A stretch of 64,000 nucleotides of DNA from Fimbriimonadia bacterium (GTDB lineage Bacteria; Armatimonadota; Fimbriimonadia; Fimbriimonadales; Fimbriimonadaceae): contig JAUICQ010000003.1 in NCBI GenBank assembly GCA_030427425.1, forward strand, positions 62,001 through 126,000, read 5' to 3'. A model generated the notes under the pieces. It was not told the origin of the DNA. It saw only the letters and a program-made list of their open reading frames with translations, and did no database searches. Below, piece after piece: positions 8,424-16,120 of this stretch (positions within the stretch are counted from its first letter, which is position 1; every line of letters starts with the position of its first letter). The translations under genes and the position numbers were made by a program.

Positions 8424-9082
8424 TGTACACAATAATTGTTGGAGGGGGAAGGATTGGTTCTTGTTTAGCATCAAAGCTATTTAAACGAGAGAATGAGATT
8501 TTAATAGTAGAAAAAGATCTGGAAAGATACCGTTATCTGCAGTCTTCTTTTGGTGAAAATATGGTTCAATTTGGGGATGGATGTGAATTAATGGTCCAGA
8601 AAGAATCCGGATTTTCCAGAGCAGATGTAGTAGTTGCAGCAACGGGTCAGGATGCAGATAATCTAATTATTTCTCAACTAGCCAAGAGTAAATGGGAAGT
8701 AAATAGAACCATTGCAAGAATAAATAACCCGAAGAACGAGCAGCTTTTTAAAAAAGTAGGTATCAACGAATATATCCATGCCTCAGAAATTGTAGCAAGC
8801 TTAATGGAACAGAAAATAGAGACTGATGAGATGTTAACATTAAGTAACCTGGTGCATGAAAGATATGAATTAGTAGAAACTATTCTTAGCAGCAGATCTC
8901 CCCTTTTAGGTTTAAACTGTTCAGAGATAGAGCTGCCAGAATCTACTTTCTTTCTGTTTTATATCCGTGATAATGTTGCTCACACTGTAGCTTCGGATAC
9001 TGTTTTTGAAGCAGGAGACGCAATAGCCGTATTAACTACACGGGACAATATTCCTGAGGTGGATGCTATTCTTTGTGATTAG
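8423..9082 (+). CDS. trkA: TrkA family potassium uptake regulator (RCK N + C)
   Basis: The 219-residue protein has a full RCK_N domain (IIVGGGRIGSCLASKL, residues 4-19, and IVEKD) followed by a TrkA-C domain from about residue 135 ending in AGDAIAVLTTRDNI. It is the standard length for a TrkA-type gating subunit. The start codon overlaps the upstream stop by one base. Paired TrkA genes, one without the C domain, suggest a heteromeric gating ring; the partner membrane subunit must be elsewhere. Confidence 0.88.
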   Translation: MYTIIVGGGRIGSCLASKLFKRENEILIVEKDLERYRYLQSSFGENMVQFGDGCELMVQKESGFSRADVVVAATGQDADNLIISQLAKSKWEVNRTIARINNPKNEQLFKKVGINEYIHASEIVASLMEQKIETDEMLTLSNLVHERYELVETILSSRSPLLGLNCSEIELPESTFFLFYIRDNVAHTVASDTVFEAGDAIAVLTTRDNIPEVDAILCD

Positions 9083-9103
9083 TTTCCGACTGTAGAGCGG
9101 TCG

Positions 9104-9112
9104 TGCTATAAT
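9104..9112 (+). promoter_or_regulatory. Extended -10 promoter element of the 3D-domain gene
   Basis: TGCTATAAT is a perfect extended -10 (TG at 9104-9105, TATAAT at 9107-9112). The predicted start of transcription is near 9119, about 20 bases before the ATG at 9140. No clear -35 box, as expected for extended -10 promoters. Confidence 0.5.
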
Positions 9113-9139
9113 AAAAACTTGAGTTAAAGTTAATATCTT

Positions 9140-9865
9140 ATGAGTACTAATATGAAAAATAGATGTCTAAATATTCTCTGTTTCTTCACCATGTTTCTAT
9201 TGGGAAGTAGTATTTATGGAGCAGAATCTGCGGCCAAAAATGTTACTAATGAAAGATGTGAGATACAGCATACATCGGAGATAATACCGCAAAAAGCAAA
9301 ATTTATCATGAAGAAAAATATACCACTAGGTAGGGTGGTATGTGCAAAACCCGGGAAGCCAGGATCGATTAAAAAATCGTGGTTGGTAACGTATCGTAAA
9401 GGAAAAATTATTAAGAGAGAGTTATTATCCACGAATAAGACGAATCCTGTAGAAGCGGAGTATCATGTATGTTCTGCTGGATATCAGACAAGCAGATCTA
9501 CGTTTAATCGTGCCCATACAATGATGATGAGAGCTACGGCGTATAGCACGAGTCCGCATGAGAATGGGGGCTATACTATTTCCAAAACCGGTCACCCTCT
9601 CCATTATGGGATAGCAGCTGTAGATCCTAAAGTGATTCCTTTAAAAAGTTGGTTATATGTAGAAGGTTATGGATTAGCTTATGCCTGTGATATTGGTGGT
9701 GCTATAAAAGGGGATAGGATAGATCTCTGTTTTAAAACGATGAAGGAGACCAATAAATTTGGAAAGAAGAATGTGCGCGTGCATATTTTATCTGTACCTC
9801 CGCAAAATTTAGGTAAATCTTTAAATGGAAGTAACAAATCCAAAGTTTCTAAAAGCACTGCTTGA
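9140..9865 (+). CDS. Exported 3D-domain protein (YabE/MltA-like cell-wall protein)
   Basis: The 241-residue protein has an N-terminal hydrophobic signal (CLNILCFFTMFLLGSSIYG, cleavage likely near residue 29) and a C-terminal 3D domain from about residue 132: MRATAYSTS, then GIAAVDPKVIPLKSWLYVEG and ACDIGGAIKGDRIDLCF, with the three aspartates that name the domain. Family members include lytic transglycosylases and the Bacillus YabE/YocH muralytic proteins. The G5 domain of YabE is not visible. It overlaps rsmA by 41 bases; a yabE-rnmV-ksgA order is known in Firmicutes, so this neighbourhood looks inherited, with rnmV missing. Confidence 0.82.
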   Translation: MSTNMKNRCLNILCFFTMFLLGSSIYGAESAAKNVTNERCEIQHTSEIIPQKAKFIMKKNIPLGRVVCAKPGKPGSIKKSWLVTYRKGKIIKRELLSTNKTNPVEAEYHVCSAGYQTSRSTFNRAHTMMMRATAYSTSPHENGGYTISKTGHPLHYGIAAVDPKVIPLKSWLYVEGYGLAYACDIGGAIKGDRIDLCFKTMKETNKFGKKNVRVHILSVPPQNLGKSLNGSNKSKVSKSTA

Positions 9866-10658
9866 GAGACATGGTCTAGAAGCTAAAAAAAAATTGGGTC
9901 AGAATTTTCTCTGTTCTCCTAGCGTAGTAGACAAAATAGTTAATGTAGTTCCAAGCGGATCGAGTGTCTTAGAGATAGGTCCGGGTCCTGGTGCTTTAAC
10001 CTCCAAATTATCTGAAAAAGTTGTACAGGTAGAAGCTGTAGAACTAGATAACATAGCAGTATCTGTTCTAACTGAAACTGCTCCAAAAGCTAATGTACAC
10101 CATCAAGATATTCTCGAGACAGATATAAGAGCGATACTCGATGTGATGTCTTCTCCTAAGTGGATTGTATCTAATATGCCATACAATATAACAGGTCCGC
10201 TGCTCGGGCGCATAGGTGCTCTGTATGCTGAGATTGAGGGTGCTGTCTTAATGATGCAAAAAGAGGTGGGAGTACGTATTAAGAACGATTCTGGATGCTC
10301 TGATAGAGGTTGGCTTTCCGTGTATTTGCAGACCTTTTGGGATATCAATAAGGTGTGCAATGTTCCTCCATCCTCATTTTATCCTGCCCCTAAAATTGAT
10401 AGTATTGTACTACATTTTGTTCCGAAAAAATCTGAGGATATTCCTGATATAGATATTAATGATTATGCTAAATTTTTAAAAAAGGCTTTTGCTCAACCAA
10501 GGAAAAAATTATTAAGTAATCTATCTCTTTCGGGTTATAAAGAGAAGCTGTTTTGGGAAAATGCATTTGAATCTAACGGGATAGATTTTAATATTAGGCC
10601 TCACCAGATAAGTAATCTAGTATGGATATTATTATTTAGTGAGGCTACAAGAGTATAG
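9825..10658 (+). CDS. rsmA: 16S rRNA dimethyladenosine transferase RsmA/KsgA
   Basis: At 277 residues this is a normal KsgA. It has KKKLGQNFLCSPSVVDKI near the N-terminus, the SAM-binding loop EIGPGPGALT near residue 50, VEAVELDN, and the catalytic motif IV as NMPYNI near residue 117 (usually NLPYNI or NLPYYI). It dimethylates two adenines at the 3' end of 16S rRNA. The ATG lies inside the 3' end of the upstream 3D-domain gene in another frame, implying coupled expression. Confidence 0.95.
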   Translation: MEVTNPKFLKALLERHGLEAKKKLGQNFLCSPSVVDKIVNVVPSGSSVLEIGPGPGALTSKLSEKVVQVEAVELDNIAVSVLTETAPKANVHHQDILETDIRAILDVMSSPKWIVSNMPYNITGPLLGRIGALYAEIEGAVLMMQKEVGVRIKNDSGCSDRGWLSVYLQTFWDINKVCNVPPSSFYPAPKIDSIVLHFVPKKSEDIPDIDINDYAKFLKKAFAQPRKKLLSNLSLSGYKEKLFWENAFESNGIDFNIRPHQISNLVWILLFSEATRV

Positions 10659-10683
10659 TTTCCCTAGAGAAAGTTCTCTGAAC

Positions 10684-11541
10684 TTAAACTAGTGTATTAC
10701 AAGAGTATTTACACATAAGTAGTTTTTCAGTTACGTGTTTATGTAATGTATTAACTCTTTTATTTACATCCATGATAGATTCAATATCATCTACCATCTG
10801 AGTAGTAAGTTGCCTGTTATTAGTATATAGTGTACCGCAAGCATTATCGTCGGGAATTTGTTTTCTAAATTCAATTATCTCATGCGCGATAAGCACGCTA
10901 TGGATGGCTCGATCTATGCTACTGGGTGTATCTAGAATTGTTGAGTAAATCCAGTTATCCTTATTGTGTAGAATAGTGTAATCCTTATAGTATTCACTAC
11001 ATTGTTCATCAATAAACACAAGGTGATGAGTTAGTTCTTGAATAAGAAATTCCGCAACGTCTGGAACCTCCCACTCTAGATGACCTGCACTCCAAATAAC
11101 TCCTAATGCGTTAGAAGACGAACTATCCAATTTGTTGATATGATTTTTACTAAAGAATATGTAATTTATTACTAATTTAAAAAGTTTTTCCAAATTAGGT
11201 TCAAAATTGCTAATATAATCTATTCCTTGTAAATAGAGATGTTTTAATAAGATCTCTTCATTTTCAGTGTACTCTTCTTCTTTTCCTTTAATATTTTCTG
11301 CGGTGCAATTTAATATTCCATCTGCATTGAATATACTAATAAGAGCTTTCTTAGTATAACTATCTATTGCAAACAGATTATTTAATTTACTTGGTTTTGG
11401 TACTCTGGGTTGTACTTCTGCTAAAAAATTTAGGAAGGCATTCTTCAAATCAGATTCAGTAATAATAGGCTTCACGTAGTACTGTTTTGCTAGTGACCCT
11501 AGGTTCATTAAACAATGTTTATATCCAGAAAGATAATACAT
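10684..11541 (-). CDS. Unknown cytosolic protein with HExxH-like segments
   Basis: I do not recognise this ~285-residue protein. The start is chosen at the ATG (11539-11541) preceded by AAGGAGGT at ideal spacing; a longer frame upstream lacks such a site. No signal peptide is visible. Residues near the middle read FLIQELTHHLVFIDEQ, followed about 50 residues later by VLIAHEIIEFRK, a layout loosely like HExxH-type metal-dependent peptide-modifying proteins, but the motif is imperfect and this is only a suggestion. It is convergent with rsmA. Cysteines near the C-terminus (CKYSCN) could bind metal. Confidence 0.55.
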   Translation of the reverse strand: MYYLSGYKHCLMNLGSLAKQYYVKPIITESDLKNAFLNFLAEVQPRVPKPSKLNNLFAIDSYTKKALISIFNADGILNCTAENIKGKEEEYTENEEILLKHLYLQGIDYISNFEPNLEKLFKLVINYIFFSKNHINKLDSSSSNALGVIWSAGHLEWEVPDVAEFLIQELTHHLVFIDEQCSEYYKDYTILHNKDNWIYSTILDTPSSIDRAIHSVLIAHEIIEFRKQIPDDNACGTLYTNNRQLTTQMVDDIESIMDVNKRVNTLHKHVTEKLLMCKYSCNTLV

Positions 11542-11831
11542 GATGACCTCCTTATGATTCAGTCGATGTCGGAAAAATTCTTTTCCCGACATACAAGTCC
11601 TAATAATTTATTATCCTGTCTAAGCTATTATACTTATAACTGTTCTCTGTTGGTATAATGTGGAGAATGTTGAATTATACAAAACTCTCAAATTCTATAT
11701 TTATGCCAAATAAACAGATTAACTTCTTTGGCTTAATTATAGTACCTGCTAAAATATGTTAAAAACTACATTAAAAATATACAAAAAGTTAATGTATAAG
11801 TTTGTGAAGAGTAAGTTAAAAATAATCATTA

Positions 11832-11863
11832 TTTAGCACTAGGCATAAATGCCTAGTGCTAAA
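11832..11863 (-). terminator. Hairpin at the 3' end of the transaldolase gene
   Basis: TTTAGCACTAGGCAT and ATGCCTAGTGCTAAA form 15-bp arms around a two-base loop. The minus-strand stop codon lies inside the stem, and AATAATGATTATTTTT follows on the minus strand. It probably ends the DUF192-transaldolase transcript. The stretch 11542-11831 upstream of the unknown gene shows no gene. Confidence 0.6.
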
Positions 11864-12521
11864 GAGTAATTGTAAGGTTAGCTTTATTCCAATCGGCAAG
11901 AAATCGTTCTAGTCCGATATCTGTTAGAGGGTGTTGATGAAGCTTAGATAGTACATTAAAAGGTAGAGTGCATGCATCCACACCAATTTGGATACACTCT
12001 ACAACGTGTAGAGGGTGTCTTATGGAAGCAGCTAGAATTTTACTATTTAACTGATAGTTTTTTATCATGTGTACTGCATCGGCTAGGAGGGCTGTACCAT
12101 TATCGTAAGAGATGTCGTCTATTCTTCCAAGAAATATACTGATATAGGTCGCTCCGGATATTGCTGCGAGGTGAGCCTGAGTAAGGGAAAATACTAGAGT
12201 TACATTCGTTTTAATGCCCATGCTGCTCAGTTTGCGAACGAGCATTAGTCCGTCTTTGGTAAGTGGCACTTTGATGACTATATTTTTGCTCCAGCTAGCA
12301 ATTTCCAGGGCTTCTTTTAGCATGTCCTGATAGTTGGTAGCAACAACTTCTGCACTAATTTCGCCCTCAGGCAAAAGTTCACATATGTCTAAAACAGCCT
12401 GCTTAAAGTTTTTCCCACTATTAGCGATTAAGGTAGGATTCGTGGTGACCCCGCTTAGATTGCACCACTCTTTACTAGTAGCTACTTCTTCTGATATTCC
12501 TGTGTCTAAGAAAAATTTCAT
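11859..12521 (-). CDS. tal: Transaldolase / fructose-6-phosphate aldolase (small type)
   Basis: The 220-residue length and motifs fit the short MipB/TalC-type transaldolases: FFLDTG at the start, GVTTNPTLIANSG at residues 24-36, the Schiff-base lysine Lys84 in IVIKVPLT, and TNVTLVFSLTQA. It moves dihydroxyacetone units between sugar phosphates in the non-oxidative pentose phosphate pathway, or acts as an F6P aldolase; the two cannot be separated here. It follows the DUF192 gene by only nine bases on the same strand. Confidence 0.92.
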   Translation of the reverse strand: MKFFLDTGISEEVATSKEWCNLSGVTTNPTLIANSGKNFKQAVLDICELLPEGEISAEVVATNYQDMLKEALEIASWSKNIVIKVPLTKDGLMLVRKLSSMGIKTNVTLVFSLTQAHLAAISGATYISIFLGRIDDISYDNGTALLADAVHMIKNYQLNSKILAASIRHPLHVVECIQIGVDACTLPFNVLSKLHQHPLTDIGLERFLADWNKANLTITL

Positions 12522-12530
12522 GATTGTTTG

Positions 12531-13484
12531 TTACGCCTGTTCGTATAGTATAGATTTTTTCATTATTTCTAAATCGATACTCATCCCCATCTGTATCTGA
12601 TACGATTCCAGAATTCCAGGAGCTAGATAGAGTACTTTATTTGTAGGTAATGCTAGGGTGAAATTGCTTAATTCCTCACTTATTTGCCATATACCAATAA
12701 CCGTATTTTTTGAATTAATAAATACCATATTCTGATATAGTTTAGACAAATTATTAGTACGGATAATTCTTATGTTATCCCCATCTGGGTATAGGGTTAA
12801 TAACGCCTCCGATTCTTTTAGTAAATTATGTTGAATATAATCTTGCATATAGTTATCTAAACCGGAGTTATCCATTGAAGGGATTTCCATAGATTCAGAG
12901 AGAATAGACACTTTGGACTTCCCCATTGTCTTTTTAAGTTTTGCTATATGTTCTTTTTCGTTCCGTTCTTTTTTTGCCGTATTAACGCTTTTTTCTGTTC
13001 CAAATTGGAGAGATTTATCTAAATAAACATAATTACCTAACGAGAGATGCATTTTACTAACCATTCCACGTTTAAGCATAATTAAATACTTTGCTGGAGT
13101 TGGATGGATATCAATTTTTGCATCTTTTTCTGGGTGTTCAATTCTAATTAAGTTTCTATTAGCATCAACAAAGAGTATATCTACCAAAAACTTCATCCCC
13201 TTCATGTTCATTCTGATATTTTTTGTTAGGGGAGGAAATACAAAGATGGCTCCTTCATAATCGGTTACTCCACTAGATGGAATGAATCTTAACCCTTCCG
13301 ATTGTCTCTCTTTGGTATCAAATATCCATAGGTCTAAAGAGTGATTGTTAATCTTGGCTCCCACAGTGTCTAAAGTGTTAAGCGGGATAGATCGTTGTAC
13401 AGAGTAAGTTTTACTATTAATATTTATCGTACTGAACGTTAGTAAAAATAGTATCGCAGCTAATTTTCGGTTTATGTTAATCAT
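12531..13484 (-). CDS. Exported protein with DUF192 domain, probably duplicated
   Basis: The 317-residue protein has a hydrophobic signal (LAAILFLLTFSTININS). Residues ~45-155 form a DUF192 domain: TKERQSEGLRFIPSSGVTDY, AIFVFPPLTKNIRMNMKG, VDILFVDANRNLIRIEH and KYLIMLKRGM. After a charged linker (about 165-195), the last 100 residues repeat the second half of the fold (MVFINSKNTVIGIWQISEE, KVLYLAPGILESYQIQMGMS), so I infer a partial tandem DUF192. Function of the family is unclear. It is in an operon with transaldolase, which is probably not functionally linked. Confidence 0.7.
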   Translation of the reverse strand: MININRKLAAILFLLTFSTININSKTYSVQRSIPLNTLDTVGAKINNHSLDLWIFDTKERQSEGLRFIPSSGVTDYEGAIFVFPPLTKNIRMNMKGMKFLVDILFVDANRNLIRIEHPEKDAKIDIHPTPAKYLIMLKRGMVSKMHLSLGNYVYLDKSLQFGTEKSVNTAKKERNEKEHIAKLKKTMGKSKVSILSESMEIPSMDNSGLDNYMQDYIQHNLLKESEALLTLYPDGDNIRIIRTNNLSKLYQNMVFINSKNTVIGIWQISEELSNFTLALPTNKVLYLAPGILESYQIQMGMSIDLEIMKKSILYEQA

Positions 13485-13590
13485 GGTCTGTAACGGTTAT
13501 ATTTACATATAGTTTACTAACTTAACATAGAAAAGTAATGCATTACTCGCGAATTACATGAAAAATGAGTGGTCTGTGTTGACGATTTCA

Positions 13591-13631
13591 GATAAAAAAC
13601 TGGGTAGGTTTAGCCGCAAACCTACCCAGTT
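13591..13631 (-). terminator. Intrinsic terminator of the 13.7-kb LRR gene
   Basis: AACTGGGTAGGTTT and AAACCTACCCAGTT form 14-bp arms around AGCCGC, followed on the minus strand by TTTTTT. It lies 41 bases beyond the stop of the minus-strand LRR gene. Confidence 0.85.
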
Positions 13632-13671
13632 ATTTTGGTTGCTTAGAATACCGATTATATTTTGGAGTACA

Positions 13672-15858
13672 TCAGTTGTTAAGTGTTTTGTATTGGCGTA
13701 TTAAAAATTCTTGTAATGATTTTTGAGGTGGTATCTCAATGCACCCATCTTGTATTTTCAGAAGTTTATTTCGGGCATAAATTGACGTGCTTCGAATGAT
13801 AACTCTTTTAAGCTTTGGGCTACTTTTAATGATGTTTTGTAAGCTTTTCGTAGATATTCGATTGCTACTCAAATCTAGTACCTCTAAACTGTATGTACTA
13901 TCCTGCAAACCTTCAAATATTTCCTGGGATAAACCGCTGCAGTTTGAAATAAACAGTACTTTCAAGAGAGGAGCCTTCTTCAGAATGTTGAGTACCCCGG
14001 CATCTGCTATAGAAGTGAATCCTAATGTCAATTCTTCTAGATTGTTTAGTTCAGCATCTATTTTGGTGAACAGTTCTGGTGATAAATTATTACAGTAGGT
14101 GAGTTTAATTTTTTTCAAGTGAGGAGCTTTATTGAGGATATTGAGTACCCCAGCATCTGAAATAGCAGTTAATCCTAACTCCACTTCTTCAAGATTGTTT
14201 AGTTCGTACTCTAAACTTTCAAATAATTCTGGAGATAAGTTCATGCATTTTCCGAGGCTCAGTTTTTTTAGTTTGAGAGCCTTTTTGAAAATGTTAAGTA
14301 CCCCAACATCGGAAATAGCAGTACTATCTAAAATTAGTTCTTCTAGATTGCTTAGTTCATCATCTAGAGTGGTGAAAAGTTCTGGTGATAAATTTTCACA
14401 GAAGAATAGAGATATTTTTTTCAGGTTAGGCGCTATCTTTAGAACATTGAGTGCCCCAGCATCTGTAATAGCGGTTAATCCTGCTTCCAATTCTTCTAAA
14501 TTGCTTAATGTATCCTCTAGAGTGGTGAATAGCTCTGGTGATAAATTTCTACAGTTGTACAAGCTAAGTTTTCTCAGTTTAGGAGCCTTCTTAAGGATAT
14601 TTAGTATTCCAGCATCAGAGATAGCAGTACGATCAAAAACTATTTCTTCTAGGTTGTTTAGCTCATCGTCCAAATCAGTGAATAGTTTTGATGATAATTT
14701 TAAACAGAAGAATAGAGATACTTTTCTTATATTTGGTGCCTTCTTGAGGATATTAAGTGCCCCAGCATCTGTAATAGCGGTCATTGTTAAGTCTAATTTT
14801 TCTAGATTGCTTATTCTGTTTTCTAAACCTATAAATAGTTCTGAAGATAAGTTCTTACACATTCTGAGTTTAAGTTTTTTAAGCATGGGAGCCTTCTTCA
14901 GAACATTGAGTACCCCGGCATCGGAAATAGCAGTTAATCCTACATCGAACTTTTCTAAGTAGCTTAGTTCATCATCTAGGTTGACGAAGGGCTTTTCTGA
15001 TAAATTCTTGCAGCTATAGAGGTTGAGTGTTTTCACATTGGGTGCCTTATTTAGGATATTTAGTACTCCAGCATCTGAAATGGCAGTGCTTCCAGCATCC
15101 AATTCTTCTAGATTGCTTATTTCATTTTCTAAACCTATAAATAGTTCTGAAGATAAGTTTTTACACTCTCTAAGTTTAAGTTTTTTAAGCCCAGGAGCTT
15201 TCTTAAAAACATTGAGTACCCCGGCATCTGAAATAGCAGTTGATTCTAGTTCCAATTCTTCTAGATAGGTTAGTTCATCCCCGAAATTTTCAAAAAAATG
15301 TGGTAGTAAGTATCTGCAATTATTTAGATATATTTTACTAATATTTGTTTTGTTTGATAGAAAGCTAATTAGTTCTTCATCAGAGATACCATTGTCTGCA
15401 AAAGAGGAATCTATTAGTTTTTTTATAATATCCTCTTCAGATTCTACTTCAGCATCCATTTCTTTTGTATTTGCTGCTTTTACTATACTATCTTCGGAAT
15501 CGTCTAGGTCGAATGTTGGTTTTACGGGAGGGAAATAATCTTCTATTTTTTCTAGTATAGATCTGTTTCTCATGGTTGCCATACTATTATATGATTCTAA
15601 CAAAACAAAATCGTCCTTACCATCAGGGCACTCATCCGTTCCTGGAAAATCTTGCTTAATATCACACCAATCTTCTTCAATGCAAGCACCTATCGCATGA
15701 AGATCTTGTTTAATATCACACCAGTCGTCTTCAAAACAAGTATCTATCGCAGGAAAATTCTGTGCTTTAACATCGAGATCTTCCATAGATGTTCCGACTT
15801 CCAAGCTGCATAAATAAATTGAAGTATATATAAAATATCTGTTAACAAAGTGTCTCAT
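13672..15858 (-). CDS. Exported leucine-rich repeat protein, family I (ISDAG type)
   Basis: The 728-residue protein starts with a short basic/hydrophobic region (VNRYFIYTSIYLCSLEVGTS) that could be a signal peptide. Residues ~26-70 repeat the unit CFEDDWCDIKQD / CIEEDWCDIKQD. From about residue 165 there are roughly nine units of about 53 residues, each made of two LRRs: L-x-x-L-x-L-x-x-T-A-I-S-D-A-G-V-L-N-I-L-x-K-A-P, then LKKLxLxxCKNLSSELF. This is the ribonuclease-inhibitor/CC type common in eukaryotes and in bacterial effectors. It is paralogous to the gene at 16121 through the same N-terminal MEDLDVKAQNF / DWCDIKQDF block. Binding partner unknown. Confidence 0.82.
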   Translation of the reverse strand: MRHFVNRYFIYTSIYLCSLEVGTSMEDLDVKAQNFPAIDTCFEDDWCDIKQDLHAIGACIEEDWCDIKQDFPGTDECPDGKDDFVLLESYNSMATMRNRSILEKIEDYFPPVKPTFDLDDSEDSIVKAANTKEMDAEVESEEDIIKKLIDSSFADNGISDEELISFLSNKTNISKIYLNNCRYLLPHFFENFGDELTYLEELELESTAISDAGVLNVFKKAPGLKKLKLRECKNLSSELFIGLENEISNLEELDAGSTAISDAGVLNILNKAPNVKTLNLYSCKNLSEKPFVNLDDELSYLEKFDVGLTAISDAGVLNVLKKAPMLKKLKLRMCKNLSSELFIGLENRISNLEKLDLTMTAITDAGALNILKKAPNIRKVSLFFCLKLSSKLFTDLDDELNNLEEIVFDRTAISDAGILNILKKAPKLRKLSLYNCRNLSPELFTTLEDTLSNLEELEAGLTAITDAGALNVLKIAPNLKKISLFFCENLSPELFTTLDDELSNLEELILDSTAISDVGVLNIFKKALKLKKLSLGKCMNLSPELFESLEYELNNLEEVELGLTAISDAGVLNILNKAPHLKKIKLTYCNNLSPELFTKIDAELNNLEELTLGFTSIADAGVLNILKKAPLLKVLFISNCSGLSQEIFEGLQDSTYSLEVLDLSSNRISTKSLQNIIKSSPKLKRVIIRSTSIYARNKLLKIQDGCIEIPPQKSLQEFLIRQYKTLNN

Positions 15859-15884
15859 AAGTACAGGTTACTTAGGTATTTCAC

Positions 15885-16076
15885 ATGACGGCAACTAGTA
15901 TTTATACTAGATTATTAGTAATTGAGATGTGTTTAGATACTTCTCTAGGATCGGATTCTATGCAAAAGTACCTGTTTTCCAGTAATGAGGAGAGTGGTAA
16001 GTTGCTACTGGGTATGGGTCTATTGGAATTATCAGCGCGGATTAAAAAAAAATTCGTATCTGGGTTCAATTCATGA
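15885..16076 (+). CDS. Possible small orphan ORF (63 residues)
   Basis: An ATG-started frame between two minus-strand LRR genes, ending inside the terminator hairpin of the next gene. No homology is recognised and there is no good ribosome-binding site. It contains a short hydrophobic stretch (GKLLLGMGLLELSA). It is as likely to be chance or leftover upstream DNA of the LRR gene as a real gene. Confidence 0.2.
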   Translation: MTATSIYTRLLVIEMCLDTSLGSDSMQKYLFSSNEESGKLLLGMGLLELSARIKKKFVSGFNS

Positions 16077-16104
16077 TAAATATGAACCTAGATACGAATT
16101 TTTT
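16037..16104 (-). terminator. Intrinsic terminator of the 16.1-kb LRR gene (possibly bidirectional)
   Basis: Arms of 22 bases (16037-16058 and 16083-16104) pair with one G-T wobble; core AATTCGTATCTGGGTTCA. A/T runs flank both sides, so it can end transcription in both directions. It sits just beyond the minus-strand LRR stop. Confidence 0.85.
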
Positions 16105-16120
16105 AGGACCAATTACTATA

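Noticed and set aside
13787-15268. Long plus-strand ORFs opposite the LRR gene
   Set aside because: They are antisense shadows created by the repeated codons of the LRR units; the Ser-rich repeats are the complement of Leu/Glu codons.
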